Source: Candidatus Woesearchaeota archaeon
Lineage (GTDB): Archaea > Nanobdellota > Nanobdellia > Woesearchaeales > SM23-78
Direction: 5' to 3'
Assembly: GCA_019322375.1 (NCBI GenBank)
Contig: JAHWIP010000014.1
Location: 1-34,248 of the forward strand
DNA length: 34,248 nucleotides
The notes beneath the pieces are model-generated. The model worked only from the letters and a program-made list of their open reading frames with translations, was not told where the DNA came from and ran no database searches. Shown here one piece after another: positions 7,799-14,712 of the stretch (the stretch's first letter is position 1; each line of letters opens with the position of its first letter). Position numbers and translations under genes: made by a program.

Positions 7799-8488
7799 TT
7801 ATCCAAGGTAACTCATGCTCTTTTTATCAGCTTCTTTTAAGGTCTTGTCGCTCTGCTGCATAATAGTCTTTATTTTGCTCTCAAATTCCTCTGCTTGTTT
7901 TAGTAATGGATGATAATCTACTTTTAAGCCCAGGTATTTGTCCAGGATTTCTATTAGCTTGGCAGCTGCTTTGCTGTCAGGCAGTTGGGTGTGTGCTGCT
8001 GCAAACAAACAACTAAGCTTCTTGTATCTCATCATTAAAGAGGCGCTCACTCCCATAATTATGCTCTCCTTTACTGGCAGAGCTCCGCATTCCTCAAGCT
8101 TTTTGTTGCCATAGTAATACACTTTTATCTTGTCTGAAGCATCATCAGTGGCTACTCCTTCAAGGCTTATTATCTCTTTTGCATTCATCTTCTTTGCCAT
8201 GTCCATAATACTATTAGCAATCTCCCATTCATACCCCTTAACATTTAGGATGGTGTGCAGGATTACTATATTCTTGCTGGGCACATGCCACACAGCCATG
8301 GGATTAACCAGTTTGCCTTTGTGTATGGCTGCTATTGGGCTTAGCTCATGATATTGAAACTCTCCTATCAGATTAGCTTTTAAGTGCTCTAAAAGGAACT
8401 CTGTGGTTATTGTTCCAACAAGGCCAAAGCTAGGAAAACCTTCTATAATCACAGGCTTCTTAGGAGTTTTTTTTAGAATTATTTTCAA
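7799..8488 (-). CDS. PAC2 family protein (proteasome assembly chaperone 2-like)
   Basis: The 229-residue protein starts with the typical PAC2 opening: a short strand, then VIIEGFPSFGLVGTITTEFLLEHL. It continues with the family segments NIVILHTI, GYEWEIANSIMDMA, EIISLEGVATDD and IIMGVSASLMM. PAC2 proteins are widespread in archaea as ATP-grasp- or proteasome-associated proteins; the archaeal function is not firmly established. The start is a TTG at 8488 with a good Shine-Dalgarno (GAGGTGAG) and no better ATG nearby. A TATA box with C-tract (TATATAAAACCCC, about 8519-8531) lies upstream. The C-terminal 40 residues are charged and helical. The gene is monocistronic and faces the antiporter. Confidence 0.85.
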   Translation of the reverse strand: MKIILKKTPKKPVIIEGFPSFGLVGTITTEFLLEHLKANLIGEFQYHELSPIAAIHKGKLVNPMAVWHVPSKNIVILHTILNVKGYEWEIANSIMDMAKKMNAKEIISLEGVATDDASDKIKVYYYGNKKLEECGALPVKESIIMGVSASLMMRYKKLSCLFAAAHTQLPDSKAAAKLIEILDKYLGLKVDYHPLLKQAEEFESKIKTIMQQSDKTLKEADKKSMSYLG

Positions 8489-8544
8489 AGCCTCACCTCT
8501 CTGGTTATGATTAAGTTAGGGGTTTTATATAAAGGTTTTGATAC

Positions 8545-8730
8545 TCAATGTATATACTCCAGCACAAACCATCCTAGAAAGCTTATTATGCCTAGCACAA
8601 CAACACCAACAATTATGATGCTAAAGCCTCCCATTACGGTTTTGAATAAAAATATAAGGGCCAGGGCCAGTATTATGATGCCTATTATCCCCATCATCAT
8701 GTTCTGTAAATTTCCTTGTTTCCCCTTCAT
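8545..8730 (-). CDS. small two-TM membrane protein
   Basis: A 61-residue protein made of a short polar N-terminus (MKGKQGNLQN) and two hydrophobic helices (about residues 13-31 and 37-56) separated by the Gly-rich turn MGGFS. The function is not recognisable. A clear TATA box (ATATTTATAAAC, about 8754-8765) lies 30 nt upstream of ATG 8730, and no other gene occupies this stretch, so expression as a leaderless mRNA is plausible. Similar tiny two-helix proteins are common in archaeal genomes and cannot be assigned by motif. Confidence 0.6.
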   Translation of the reverse strand: MKGKQGNLQNMMMGIIGIIILALALIFLFKTVMGGFSIIIVGVVVLGIISFLGWFVLEYIH

Positions 8731-8780
8731 AGTAGTAACAGGAAGGGGTTTTTGTTTATAAATATTGTGTTTTAAACAGG

Positions 8781-8830
8781 CAATTCAAGAATATTTAAAA
8801 AAATCACGCAAATTCAAGAACATTTAAAAA
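8781..8830 (+). repeat. imperfect direct repeat containing a duplicated promoter element
   Basis: CAATTCAAGAATATTTAAAAA (8781-8801) is repeated as CAAATTCAAGAACATTTAAAAA (8809-8830). Each copy contains an A/T-rich TATA-like core. The second copy ends about 35 nt before ATG 8865, so it is placed as the working TATA box and the first as an upstream duplicate. Confidence 0.5.
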
Positions 8831-8864
8831 TACACCTAGTTTCGCATATACAGAGGTGATACTA

Positions 8865-9107
8865 ATGGTTAAATCTGAGGTAAAAGAAAAAATAGCAGCC
8901 TTACTCATAGCAGCCTTTGGACTGGTGGCAGCACTGGCATGGAATGATGCAATCAAAGCACTGTTCAAAGGACCCTGCGGAACAGAAGGAGCAGGAGCCC
9001 TGTGCGTTTTCTCTTCAGGCGGTCCATGGGTATACGCAATCCTTGTAACCATAATAGCAGTGCTAGTGGCTATGTGGGTAGGCAAAGTAGCACAGAAAAA
9101 CCAATGA
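8865..9107 (+). CDS. DUF5654-like small membrane protein
   Basis: An 80-residue protein with a charged N-terminus (VKSEVKEKIAA), a first hydrophobic helix LLIAAFGLVAALAWNDAIKALF and a second helix (WVYAILVTIIAVLVAMWV), ending in polar residues. The string AAFGLVAALAWNDAI is the pattern I associate with the archaeal DUF5654 family, whose function is unknown. Two Cys (GPCGTEGAGALCVF) lie in the loop between the helices and could form a disulphide if that loop is outside the cell. ATG 8865 is preceded by GAGGTGAT (8853-8860); a GTG at 8856 in the same frame overlaps that ribosome-binding site and is unlikely. Transcription probably starts from the duplicated promoter just upstream. Confidence 0.75.
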   Translation: MVKSEVKEKIAALLIAAFGLVAALAWNDAIKALFKGPCGTEGAGALCVFSSGGPWVYAILVTIIAVLVAMWVGKVAQKNQ

Positions 9108-9193
9108 ATTGAATGTTTTATTTTTTATTACTTTTTTTATTTTTTCCCAGCATTCCACAACCTTTTAAAACCCTTTTACTACCCTGGTTCTTT

Positions 9194-9586
9194 ATGAAGA
9201 AGAAAAAAGTCATCATAGACACAAACTTCCTGCTAATACCAGGCCAGTTCAAAGTGGATGTCTTTACACAACTTGAAGAAATAGTAAAAGAACCGCACCA
9301 GCTATGCATAATAGATAAGAGCATAAATGAAGTGAATAAACTGGCAGTAACAGGCAAACAAAAAGACAGGTTTAGTGCAAAACTGGCTCTGGTGCTTATA
9401 AGACAGAAAAACTTAAAAACCCTGCATAGTTTCGGGAGTAAAAAGAGCGTGGATGATATTATAGTCAAAAAGGCAGACAGTAATACATATGTTGCAACCC
9501 AGGATAAAGCCCTAAGAAAAAGATTAAAAGAAAAAGGAGCTAAAATCATTGGGTTACGGCAAAAAAAATACCTGGTGATAATGTAA
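9194..9586 (+). CDS. PIN-domain nuclease, Fcf1/Utp24-like (VapC-type fold)
   Basis: The 130-residue protein begins KKVIIDTNFLLIPGQ, with the first catalytic Asp of PIN domains (IIDTN). It continues with CIIDKSINEVNKLA (conserved Glu) and KKADSNTYVATQDKALRKRL (acidic pair, ATQD). This arrangement matches the archaeal Fcf1-like PIN proteins (COG1412), related to the eukaryotic 18S-processing nuclease Utp24; a role in rRNA processing is inferred. It lies directly before rpoE1, as in many archaea, and overlaps it in the sequence TAATG. ATG 9194 lies 26 nt after TTTTAAAACCC (9163-9173); the open frame extends upstream but those residues are an untranslated hydrophobic-looking leader. Confidence 0.82.
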   Translation: MKKKKVIIDTNFLLIPGQFKVDVFTQLEEIVKEPHQLCIIDKSINEVNKLAVTGKQKDRFSAKLALVLIRQKNLKTLHSFGSKKSVDDIIVKKADSNTYVATQDKALRKRLKEKGAKIIGLRQKKYLVIM

Positions 9587-10179
9587 TGTTTTACAAAGTA
9601 AAACTAAAAGACCATGTCAGGGTGTCTCCTAACAAGTTTGGAATGGAACTAAGACAGGCAGTAATCACAGAGATAAAAAACAAGTTTTCAGGGTACATAT
9701 CAAAAGAACTAGGACTGGTGATAGATGTGTCTAATGTTGAGGACATAGGAGAAGGCATAATCATACCAGGAGACGGAGCCTCCTACTATAACACCACCTT
9801 TAACCTGCTCACCTTTGAGCCAGAGATGCACGAGGTAACAAGAGGCAAGATAAAAGACATAGCAGACTTTGGAGTGTTCTTTTCCCTGGGCCCAATAGAC
9901 GGGATGATACACATAAGCCAGACCATGAATGACTATGTGAGTTTTAGCAAGGAGAAAGTGTTGCAGGGCAAAGAATCAAAAAGAGCTCTTAAGGTTAATG
10001 ATAAATGCAGAGCAAGGATAATCGCTGTTTCATACAAGGATATTGCTAATCCAAAGCTGGGACTAACCATGAGACAAGCAGGGCTTGGCAAAGATGACTG
10101 GATAGAGCAGGACCTGAAAGAAGGAGATAAAAAAGCAAAGAAGATAAAGCCTGCTGAGGAAAACAAAATTAAAAAATAA
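9586..10179 (+). CDS. rpoE1: DNA-directed RNA polymerase subunit E' (Rpo7/Rpb7 homologue)
   Basis: The 197-residue protein has the two domains of Rpo7. The N-terminal RNP-like domain (about 1-80: MFYKVKLKDHVRVSPNKFG, then IGEGIIIPGDGASYYNTTF) is followed by an S1 RNA-binding domain (about 84-170: GKIKDIADFGVFFSLGPIDG, HISQTMNDY, LKVNDKCRARIIAV). Rpo7 forms the stalk of archaeal RNA polymerase with Rpo4 and contacts emerging RNA. The last 25 residues are a Lys-rich tail slightly longer than usual. Its start codon overlaps the stop of the PIN gene (TAATG), indicating translational coupling. Spt4 and two ribosomal proteins follow, the standard archaeal order. Confidence 0.95.
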   Translation: MFYKVKLKDHVRVSPNKFGMELRQAVITEIKNKFSGYISKELGLVIDVSNVEDIGEGIIIPGDGASYYNTTFNLLTFEPEMHEVTRGKIKDIADFGVFFSLGPIDGMIHISQTMNDYVSFSKEKVLQGKESKRALKVNDKCRARIIAVSYKDIANPKLGLTMRQAGLGKDDWIEQDLKEGDKKAKKIKPAEENKIKK

Positions 10180-10188
10180 ATTTTGAAT

Positions 10189-10212
10189 ATTTTTCTTAAA
10201 AAAAAGAAAAAT
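10189..10212 (+). terminator. A/T hairpin with U-tract downstream of rpoE1
   Basis: ATTTTTCTT (10189-10197) and AAGAAAAAT (10204-10212) are perfect 9-bp arms around an A6 loop. The left arm carries the U-tract that archaeal RNA polymerase uses for termination. A similar T/A-rich element without the perfect hairpin follows rps24e (10902-10933). It may act as partial terminator or processing site between cistrons. Confidence 0.35.
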
Positions 10213-10243
10213 AGAAAAAGAAATAATTATAAGGTGAAGGAAC

Positions 10244-10429
10244 ATGAGAAAGCAAGCATGCAGAACATGCAAAATCCTTTTTGAAGGAGAAACCTGCCCT
10301 TTATGCAAGAAGAAAACCCCTGCAACTGTGTGGCAGGGAAGAATACATTTTCTGAATAGTAAGAAGTCCAATATTGCAGACAAGATGGGAGTGGAGAAAG
10401 AAGGAGAATACGCAATAAAAGTAAGATAA
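10244..10429 (+). CDS. spt4: transcription elongation factor Spt4 (RNA polymerase subunit E'')
   Basis: A 61-residue zinc-ribbon protein. Cys6 and Cys9 (ACRTC) and Cys18 and Cys21 (TCPLC) bind zinc. They are followed by the Spt4 core WQGRIHFLNSKKSNIADKMGV and the terminal strand GEYAIKVR, matching the archaeal family in length and order. Spt4 pairs with the NGN domain of Spt5 and makes the polymerase processive; spt5 is not in this window. The ATG at 10244 follows GGTGAAGG. The gene lies between rpoE1 and rps24e, the usual archaeal context. Confidence 0.93.
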   Translation: MRKQACRTCKILFEGETCPLCKKKTPATVWQGRIHFLNSKKSNIADKMGVEKEGEYAIKVR

Positions 10430-10439
10430 AGTGATGCTC

Positions 10440-10904
10440 ATGAACATACAAATGCTTATTGATGAAAAAAATGCTCTTTTTAAAAGAAGAGAAATAAAAG
10501 CCAGGCTAGGATACGAGGACAAGACTCCTAGCAGGCTTGAGATAAGAAAAGAGCTAGCCAAGAAGCTGAACACAAAAGAAGAATTAGTGGTTGTTAAAAG
10601 GATTAAGCCTGATTATGGCACCACAGTAGCAAAGCTGGAAATAAATATTTATGAAGATGAGAACTCATTAAAAGAATCAGAACCAGAATACATGGTTAAC
10701 AGGCATTCTGCTGAGAAGAAAGAGAAGAAGGAGGCTCCAGCAAAAAAGACTAAGCCAGAAGAAGCTCCTAAAGAAGGTGAAAAGAAAGAGACTCCTGAGA
10801 AGGAAGAGAGAGCAGATAAGCCTGCTGAAGAGAAAAAGGAAGAAAAACCTGCAGAAAAGAAAGAGGAAATAAAGGCAGAAGAAAAAAAAGAAAACAAAAA
10901 TTAG
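10440..10904 (+). CDS. rps24e: 30S ribosomal protein eS24 with charged C-terminal extension
   Basis: Residues 1-90 form the eS24 domain: MNIQMLIDEKNALFKRREIK, then TPSRLEIRKELAKKLN, VVVKRIKPDYGTTVAKLEINIYED. The remaining 60 or so residues are a low-complexity Lys/Glu/Pro/Ala tail (EKKEEAPAKKTKPEE-like), unlike the usual length of about 100 for archaeal eS24. Such tails occur in some DPANN ribosomal proteins and may contact rRNA or be disordered. ATG 10440 is preferred over GTG 10431 and ATG 10434 because GTGATG serves as a Shine-Dalgarno and the family starts at this Met-aliphatic strand. It begins 10 nt after spt4 and is co-transcribed with it. Confidence 0.92.
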   Translation: MNIQMLIDEKNALFKRREIKARLGYEDKTPSRLEIRKELAKKLNTKEELVVVKRIKPDYGTTVAKLEINIYEDENSLKESEPEYMVNRHSAEKKEKKEAPAKKTKPEEAPKEGEKKETPEKEERADKPAEEKKEEKPAEKKEEIKAEEKKENKN

Positions 10905-10954
10905 AAATTTTTGAATATTTTCCTTTAAAAAAATAAAAATAAAATAAATAAGTG

Positions 10955-10975
10955 CTCGCTCACTTCATTCGCGAG
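10955..10975 (+). promoter_or_regulatory. small hairpin touching the ribosome-binding site of rps27ae
   Basis: CTCGC (10955-10959) and GCGAG (10971-10975) form a 5-bp stem with an 11-nt loop. The right arm overlaps the Shine-Dalgarno GAGG, 7 nt before ATG 10984. It could reduce translation when folded, as in ribosomal-protein feedback sites; this is inference from the sequence only. Confidence 0.4.
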
Positions 10976-10983
10976 GAAAAAAG

Positions 10984-11199
10984 ATGGCTAAGAAAAAGAA
11001 AGCAAAAGCAAAAGAGAGAAAAGGAAAAAAGCCAAAAAGAAAAAAGCCTGCTCATAAAGTAGCCAGGGTTTATGAAGTAAGCGGGGATTCTATTAAGAGA
11101 AAGAACAAGACCTGCCCTAAGTGCGGCACAGGCACATTCATGGCAGCACACAAAGACAGGCATACCTGTGGCAAGTGCGGGTATACTGAGAAGAAGTAA
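10984..11199 (+). CDS. rps27ae: 30S ribosomal protein eS31 (S27ae)
   Basis: A 71-residue protein with a Lys-rich N-terminal 30 residues followed by the S27ae core: YEVSGDSIKRKNKTCPKCGTGTFMA, then HKDRHTCGKCGYTE. The four Cys (CPKC and CGKC) bind one zinc. The archaeal protein lacks the ubiquitin fusion seen in eukaryotes and is usually 50-60 residues, so the basic N-terminal extension is a little long. ATG 10984 has GAGG 7 nt upstream. It is the last gene of the rpoE1-spt4-rps24e-rps27ae cluster; a T-rich stretch (about 11208-11220) after the stop probably ends transcription. Confidence 0.95.
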   Translation: MAKKKKAKAKERKGKKPKRKKPAHKVARVYEVSGDSIKRKNKTCPKCGTGTFMAAHKDRHTCGKCGYTEKK

Positions 11200-11303
11200 C
11201 TATTTCTGACTTTTTTGCTCTATAACTTCAACTTAATTCGCAACCTAAACAAAATATTTTAATAAGAGTATCTTCATAGTTAGTAAAAGCATACAAAAGG
11301 CAT

Positions 11304-11345
11304 CAAAAACAAAGTTTTTGGGGCCTTTAAAATAAATTTTAAAGG
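11304..11345 (+). promoter_or_regulatory. two consecutive perfect hairpins in the leader of the beta-propeller lipoprotein gene
   Basis: Hairpin 1 has arms CAAAAAC (11304-11310) and GTTTTTG (11314-11320) with an AAA loop. Hairpin 2 has arms CCTTTAAAAT (11324-11333) and ATTTTAAAGG (11336-11345) with a 2-nt spacer. The second arm of hairpin 2 includes most of the Shine-Dalgarno AAAGGTG (11341-11347). A TATA-like element (TATTTTAATAAG, about 11252-11263) places both hairpins in the 5' leader. They could form an RNA switch or thermosensor, or be protein operators. Confidence 0.55.
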
Positions 11346-11353
11346 TGATATTT

Positions 11354-13510
11354 ATGGACGTAAAAAAGATGAATTTGATTGTTTCTGTTGCAGTTTTAGT
11401 GCTAGCCTTGTTTTTAATAGCAGGATGTGAAGTACCTACCACACCTGGGCCTGGTACAGGCGGAACAGGAACCCTGGAGCCAGGGACTTATCAGGAAGCA
11501 CAGGTTTTTGAGCCTGATGAAGAACTGAAAGCAAATAATTTCAAGTCAGTGGCTGAGTTCAATGATTTTGTTCAGAGGAATGCTGGAGCACAGGATTCTG
11601 GTTATATGTTTGGAACAGGAGTTGCAAGAATGGCAGTAGAGATGGACATGGCTATGGAAGAAGGAACAGTAGCTATGCCAGCAGTTGCAGGAGAAGCTCA
11701 GAAAGTAGCAGAGCCAAGTGATTACTCAGAAACCAACATCCAGGTTGAAGGTGTTGATGAAGCAGACATTATTAAGACTGATGGAAACTACATCTACACT
11801 GTTTCTGGAAAAACCTTGTTCATTATCAAGGCTTATCCTGGTGAAGATGCAGAGATAGTGTCAACTATTAAGTTTGATAACCAGCCGTCCAGTCTTTTTG
11901 TGAATGATGACTACATGGCTGTTTTTGGCAATTACAGGGATATTGATTTTTTCAAAAAAATAGACTTCACACCAAGGCAGGGCATGACCTTCTTTAACAT
12001 CTATGACATATCTGACAGGGATGATCCTGAGCTTGAAAAAGAGTACAAGTTTGAAGGCAACTATTTCCAGGCAAGAATGATAAGCGATTATGTATATTTC
12101 ATTACAACCAGCAGGCCTGAGTACAGGAAGATATATCCAACACCAGTAATAATTGAGGACACAGCTGCAAGAGCAATACCTGTAAGGGATATATATTTTT
12201 ACCCAATACCTTACCAGTCAGCACAGTTTGCAAATATACATGCAATAGACATAACAAGGCCTGGAGCAGATATTAATTCTGTGAGTATTGCTGTTGAGGG
12301 AAGCCAGAATATGTATATGTCAAAAAATAATATATTCATAACATACACAGAACGCATTAATGAATGGGACTTGCAAAGAGAAATAACCATTGATTTAATG
12401 ATGGATGAATTAACACAAGCAGATAAAGAACTGATTGAAAAGATAAAAAACACAGACAATGAGGTATTGTCCCAAAGAGAAAAAGAAAACAAGATATTCC
12501 AGATAATACAAACCTATGTGAGCTACCTGGATGAGGATGAGCAGGAAGAACTCACTGACAGAATTGAAGAGGAGTTAGAGAAAAAACTTGAAGAATACAA
12601 GTACATGGAGTTCACCTTAATCCATAAAATAAGTGTTGATGATGAAGAGATAACCATAGATGCTAATGGCAAAGTACCAGGACATGTAATTAATCAGTTC
12701 TCAATGGATGAATATGATGATGTGTTTAGAATAGCAACAACCATTAGTCAGAGATGGTCAAGATTTGACAAGAGCAGGACAGAGTCAACAAATAATATCT
12801 ATACCTTGGATAAAGACCTTGACTTAATGGATGAATTAGAAGGATTAGCAGAAGGAGAAAGAATCTATTCAACCCGGTTCATAGGAGACAGGTTGTACAT
12901 GGTAACCTTTAGGCAGGTGGATCCTTTCTTTGTGATTGATTTGTCAAATCCAAACAAAATCAAAGAGCTAGGCGAATTAAAAATACCAGGCTTCTCAAGG
13001 TATCTGCACCCATATGACAAAGACACAATCATAGGCATTGGAAGGGATGCCAGCACAACAGGAAGAACCCAGGGCTTAAAGATATCATTATTTGATGTAA
13101 GGGATGTTGAGAACCCAGAGGAAATAGCCAAGTTTGTTACAAAGGAAAGATATGCTCAGAGCACAGCAGAGTATGAGCACAAAGCCTTCTTGTTCTCAAA
13201 AGAAAAAGAGCTGCTTGTAATACCTGTTTACAGCCATGACTACAGATGGGACAGAACAGGAGGAGAATCTTATAACGGAGCCATGGTATTCAAGATAACC
13301 AGGGATGAGATAGACCTAAGGGGCATAGTGGATCATTCAATGGCCAAAGCAGGCCCTAGGTATGGACAGCTTGTTGAAAGAAGCTTATACATAGAAGAAT
13401 TATTGTATACCAAGTCACCAACCCTTCTGCGAATAAACGAAATAGATGACCTAAGCAGTGTAAAAAACATAGACCTGGAAGGAGCAGAGAGTCCTTATCC
13501 GATATATTAA
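11354..13510 (+). CDS. secreted beta-propeller domain lipoprotein (COG4880-like)
   Basis: A 718-residue exported protein. Residues 1-25 are a lipoprotein signal (hydrophobic core LIVSVAVLVLALFLIAGC, lipid-modified Cys25), followed by a Pro/Gly/Thr linker. From about residue 120 the segment YSETNIQVEGVDEADIIKTD is the hallmark of archaeal and bacterial C-terminal beta-propeller proteins (PF09826). Repeated blades follow (NYIYTVSGKTLFII, YMAVFGNYRDI, RLYMVTFRQVDPFFVIDLSNP, GIGRDASTTGRTQGLKISLFDV). A helical, acidic insertion at about 340-420 interrupts the blades. These proteins are predicted surface-bound; the ligand is unknown. ATG 11354 follows the Shine-Dalgarno AAAGGTGAT; the GTG at 11345 lies inside it. 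The leader carries two hairpins that could control translation. Confidence 0.9.
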   Translation: MDVKKMNLIVSVAVLVLALFLIAGCEVPTTPGPGTGGTGTLEPGTYQEAQVFEPDEELKANNFKSVAEFNDFVQRNAGAQDSGYMFGTGVARMAVEMDMAMEEGTVAMPAVAGEAQKVAEPSDYSETNIQVEGVDEADIIKTDGNYIYTVSGKTLFIIKAYPGEDAEIVSTIKFDNQPSSLFVNDDYMAVFGNYRDIDFFKKIDFTPRQGMTFFNIYDISDRDDPELEKEYKFEGNYFQARMISDYVYFITTSRPEYRKIYPTPVIIEDTAARAIPVRDIYFYPIPYQSAQFANIHAIDITRPGADINSVSIAVEGSQNMYMSKNNIFITYTERINEWDLQREITIDLMMDELTQADKELIEKIKNTDNEVLSQREKENKIFQIIQTYVSYLDEDEQEELTDRIEEELEKKLEEYKYMEFTLIHKISVDDEEITIDANGKVPGHVINQFSMDEYDDVFRIATTISQRWSRFDKSRTESTNNIYTLDKDLDLMDELEGLAEGERIYSTRFIGDRLYMVTFRQVDPFFVIDLSNPNKIKELGELKIPGFSRYLHPYDKDTIIGIGRDASTTGRTQGLKISLFDVRDVENPEEIAKFVTKERYAQSTAEYEHKAFLFSKEKELLVIPVYSHDYRWDRTGGESYNGAMVFKITRDEIDLRGIVDHSMAKAGPRYGQLVERSLYIEELLYTKSPTLLRINEIDDLSSVKNIDLEGAESPYPIY

Positions 13511-13536
13511 ATTTTTTATTTTTCTTCTTATTTCCA
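13511..13536 (+). terminator. T-rich terminator after beta-propeller gene
   Basis: The stop codon is followed by ATTTTTTATTTTTCTTCTTATTT-like T-runs, the usual archaeal intrinsic termination signal, within the 34-nt gap to the convergent gene. Confidence 0.4.
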
Positions 13537-13544
13537 CAAAAACC

Positions 13545-13871
13545 TCATTTCGCTGTTGCAACTGCTATCTTCATGGTTTTTTGTGTTTGTTTGGCTTTTA
13601 GAAGCAGGCTTATCATTATGTTGTCTGGTTTGGTGCTGGCATTGAAATCTGCGTCTTTTAAGTCTTCTAGTGCTTTTTTTCTTATATCAAATTCTTTTAG
13701 GAATAATGAGGCATTAAGTATTTCTATTCCTTTAACTCTTCCTTTGGTGCTTATGTCAAGCACTAAATTACCTGCGTCTATGTTTCCTTTGAATTTCTCG
13801 TCATTGCTAAATCCTTTGTGTATAAAAAGTATGTCATTCTCCTTGTCATAACTTATTATTTTTTTGTTCAT
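13545..13871 (-). CDS. DUF2283 domain protein (antitoxin-like)
   Basis: The 108-residue protein contains the DUF2283 pattern: IISYDKENDILFIHKG, then NIDAGNLVLDISTKGRVKGIEILNAS. The remaining 45 residues are helical. ATG 13871 is well supported: it overlaps the TGA of the upstream gene as ATGA and has AAGGAGAAG just before it. An in-frame ATG at 13901 would lie inside the upstream gene. DUF2283 proteins are often encoded beside DUF4258 toxin-like proteins and are thought to act as antitoxins, although direct proof is limited. The tight coupling to the small RelE/DUF4258-like gene supports that reading here. Confidence 0.72.
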   Translation of the reverse strand: MNKKIISYDKENDILFIHKGFSNDEKFKGNIDAGNLVLDISTKGRVKGIEILNASLFLKEFDIRKKALEDLKDADFNASTKPDNIMISLLLKAKQTQKTMKIAVATAK

Positions 13872-14209
13872 CTTCTTCTCCTTTTTATCATGCTTTGCCA
13901 TGGCCTGTACCTCATGATATATGTGAGGATATATAAAGTTTTCTTCTTGAAAATCACAGGCAAGCGCATGGTTCTTTTGTTGCTTATCTTGAAGTGCAAG
14001 CAATGGATTATATCTCCTAAACTTCCTTTTTGCTTATAGGAATAAACCAGATTATCAGGCTTTAACAAGTTTTTTATTACTTCTTCTTTGCTTCCTTCTC
14101 TTAGGATTAATCGATATGAAAAATGCGGTTCATTAAATATTAAATCTTGTCTTTTATATCTTCTTAGCTTTTCTTTTATTTCTTCAACATTATCTTCTGT
14201 TTCTTGCAT
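13868..14209 (-). CDS. small basic protein, possible DUF4258/RelE-like toxin
   Basis: A 113-residue protein with a helical N-terminus (EDNVEEIKEKLRRYKRQD) followed by a mixed alpha/beta segment: FSYRLILREGSKEEVIKNLLKP, then LGDIIHCLHFKISNKRTMRLPVIFK, KTLYILTYIMRYRPWQ. The order 'R-x-I ... V...L..P ... strands ... I.T.....W' resembles DUF4258 and RelE-fold toxins, but no family motif is conclusive. The C-terminus is basic (RRRR). Its stop overlaps the DUF2283 start (ATGA), so the two are translated together with the putative toxin first. A TATA box with C-tract (AAATAAATACCACT, about 14229-14243) lies 28 nt before ATG 14209, fitting a leaderless transcript. Confidence 0.6.
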   Translation of the reverse strand: MQETEDNVEEIKEKLRRYKRQDLIFNEPHFSYRLILREGSKEEVIKNLLKPDNLVYSYKQKGSLGDIIHCLHFKISNKRTMRLPVIFKKKTLYILTYIMRYRPWQSMIKRRRR

Positions 14210-14346
14210 TAAAAACTCATGTTTATTAGTGGTATTTATTTATGCCCAAGTAAATTTCGTGTTTTCTCTATTTTTTTTGAAAGATTTCCAGAACCACACT
14301 ATTTTTTTACGCAAATTTTTTAAAACAGCCCTTTATCCTGTACCCC

Positions 14347-14706
14347 ATGACGGACCTAGTAGCCTGTCTTAGCACTGGCAAAGGAACCTGGACAGATGTA
14401 TTGCAATTGGTTAAGAAAGAAGAATTTGAAAATATTTATCTGATAGTCAATAACTGGGCTAAGGAGAATCTTAAGCTTGAAAGAGAAAACCTTCATATGA
14501 TTGTTGTTAATGCAAATGACAAGATATCTATTATCAGGGATAAAATAATAAAAGAGCTTCAAGGCAAAATCAAGGATTTTGAAGTAGCAGTTAATATTGA
14601 TTCTGGGAGTGGAAAAGAACACACAGCAATAATAACAGCACTAATGAAGCTGGGCCTGGCAATGAGGTTTGTGAGTGTTGAGGGTGAAGAAATAACTGAG
14701 ATATAA
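14347..14706 (+). CDS. conserved archaeal Rossmann-like protein (CARF-like)
   Basis: A 119-residue single-domain protein. LVACLSTGKGTWTDVLQLVKK is a Rossmann-type strand and Gly-rich loop, NIYLIVNNWAKENL a second strand, and VAVNIDSGSGKEHTAIITAL a strand followed by a Gly/Lys/His-containing loop like the ligand loop of CARF domains ('TGGTK.M'). The last strand is LAMRFVSVEGE. I recall similar stand-alone proteins in other archaea without an assigned role. No CRISPR or effector domain is nearby, so a cyclic oligonucleotide sensor is only a possibility. ATG 14347 lies 26 nt after TTTTTAAAACAGCCC (about 14316-14330), so it is probably leaderless. Confidence 0.62.
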   Translation: MTDLVACLSTGKGTWTDVLQLVKKEEFENIYLIVNNWAKENLKLERENLHMIVVNANDKISIIRDKIIKELQGKIKDFEVAVNIDSGSGKEHTAIITALMKLGLAMRFVSVEGEEITEI

Positions 14707-14712
14707 TTCTAA

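Noticed and set aside
9113..9193. N-terminal hydrophobic extension of the PIN protein
   Set aside because: The TATA box at 9163-9173 lies inside this stretch and ATG 9194 is 26 nt after it, so these codons are promoter or untranslated sequence.
10649..10897. Ser/Phe-rich frame opposite rps24e
   Set aside because: It is the antisense of the Lys/Glu-rich tail of eS24; low complexity produces a long open frame by chance.
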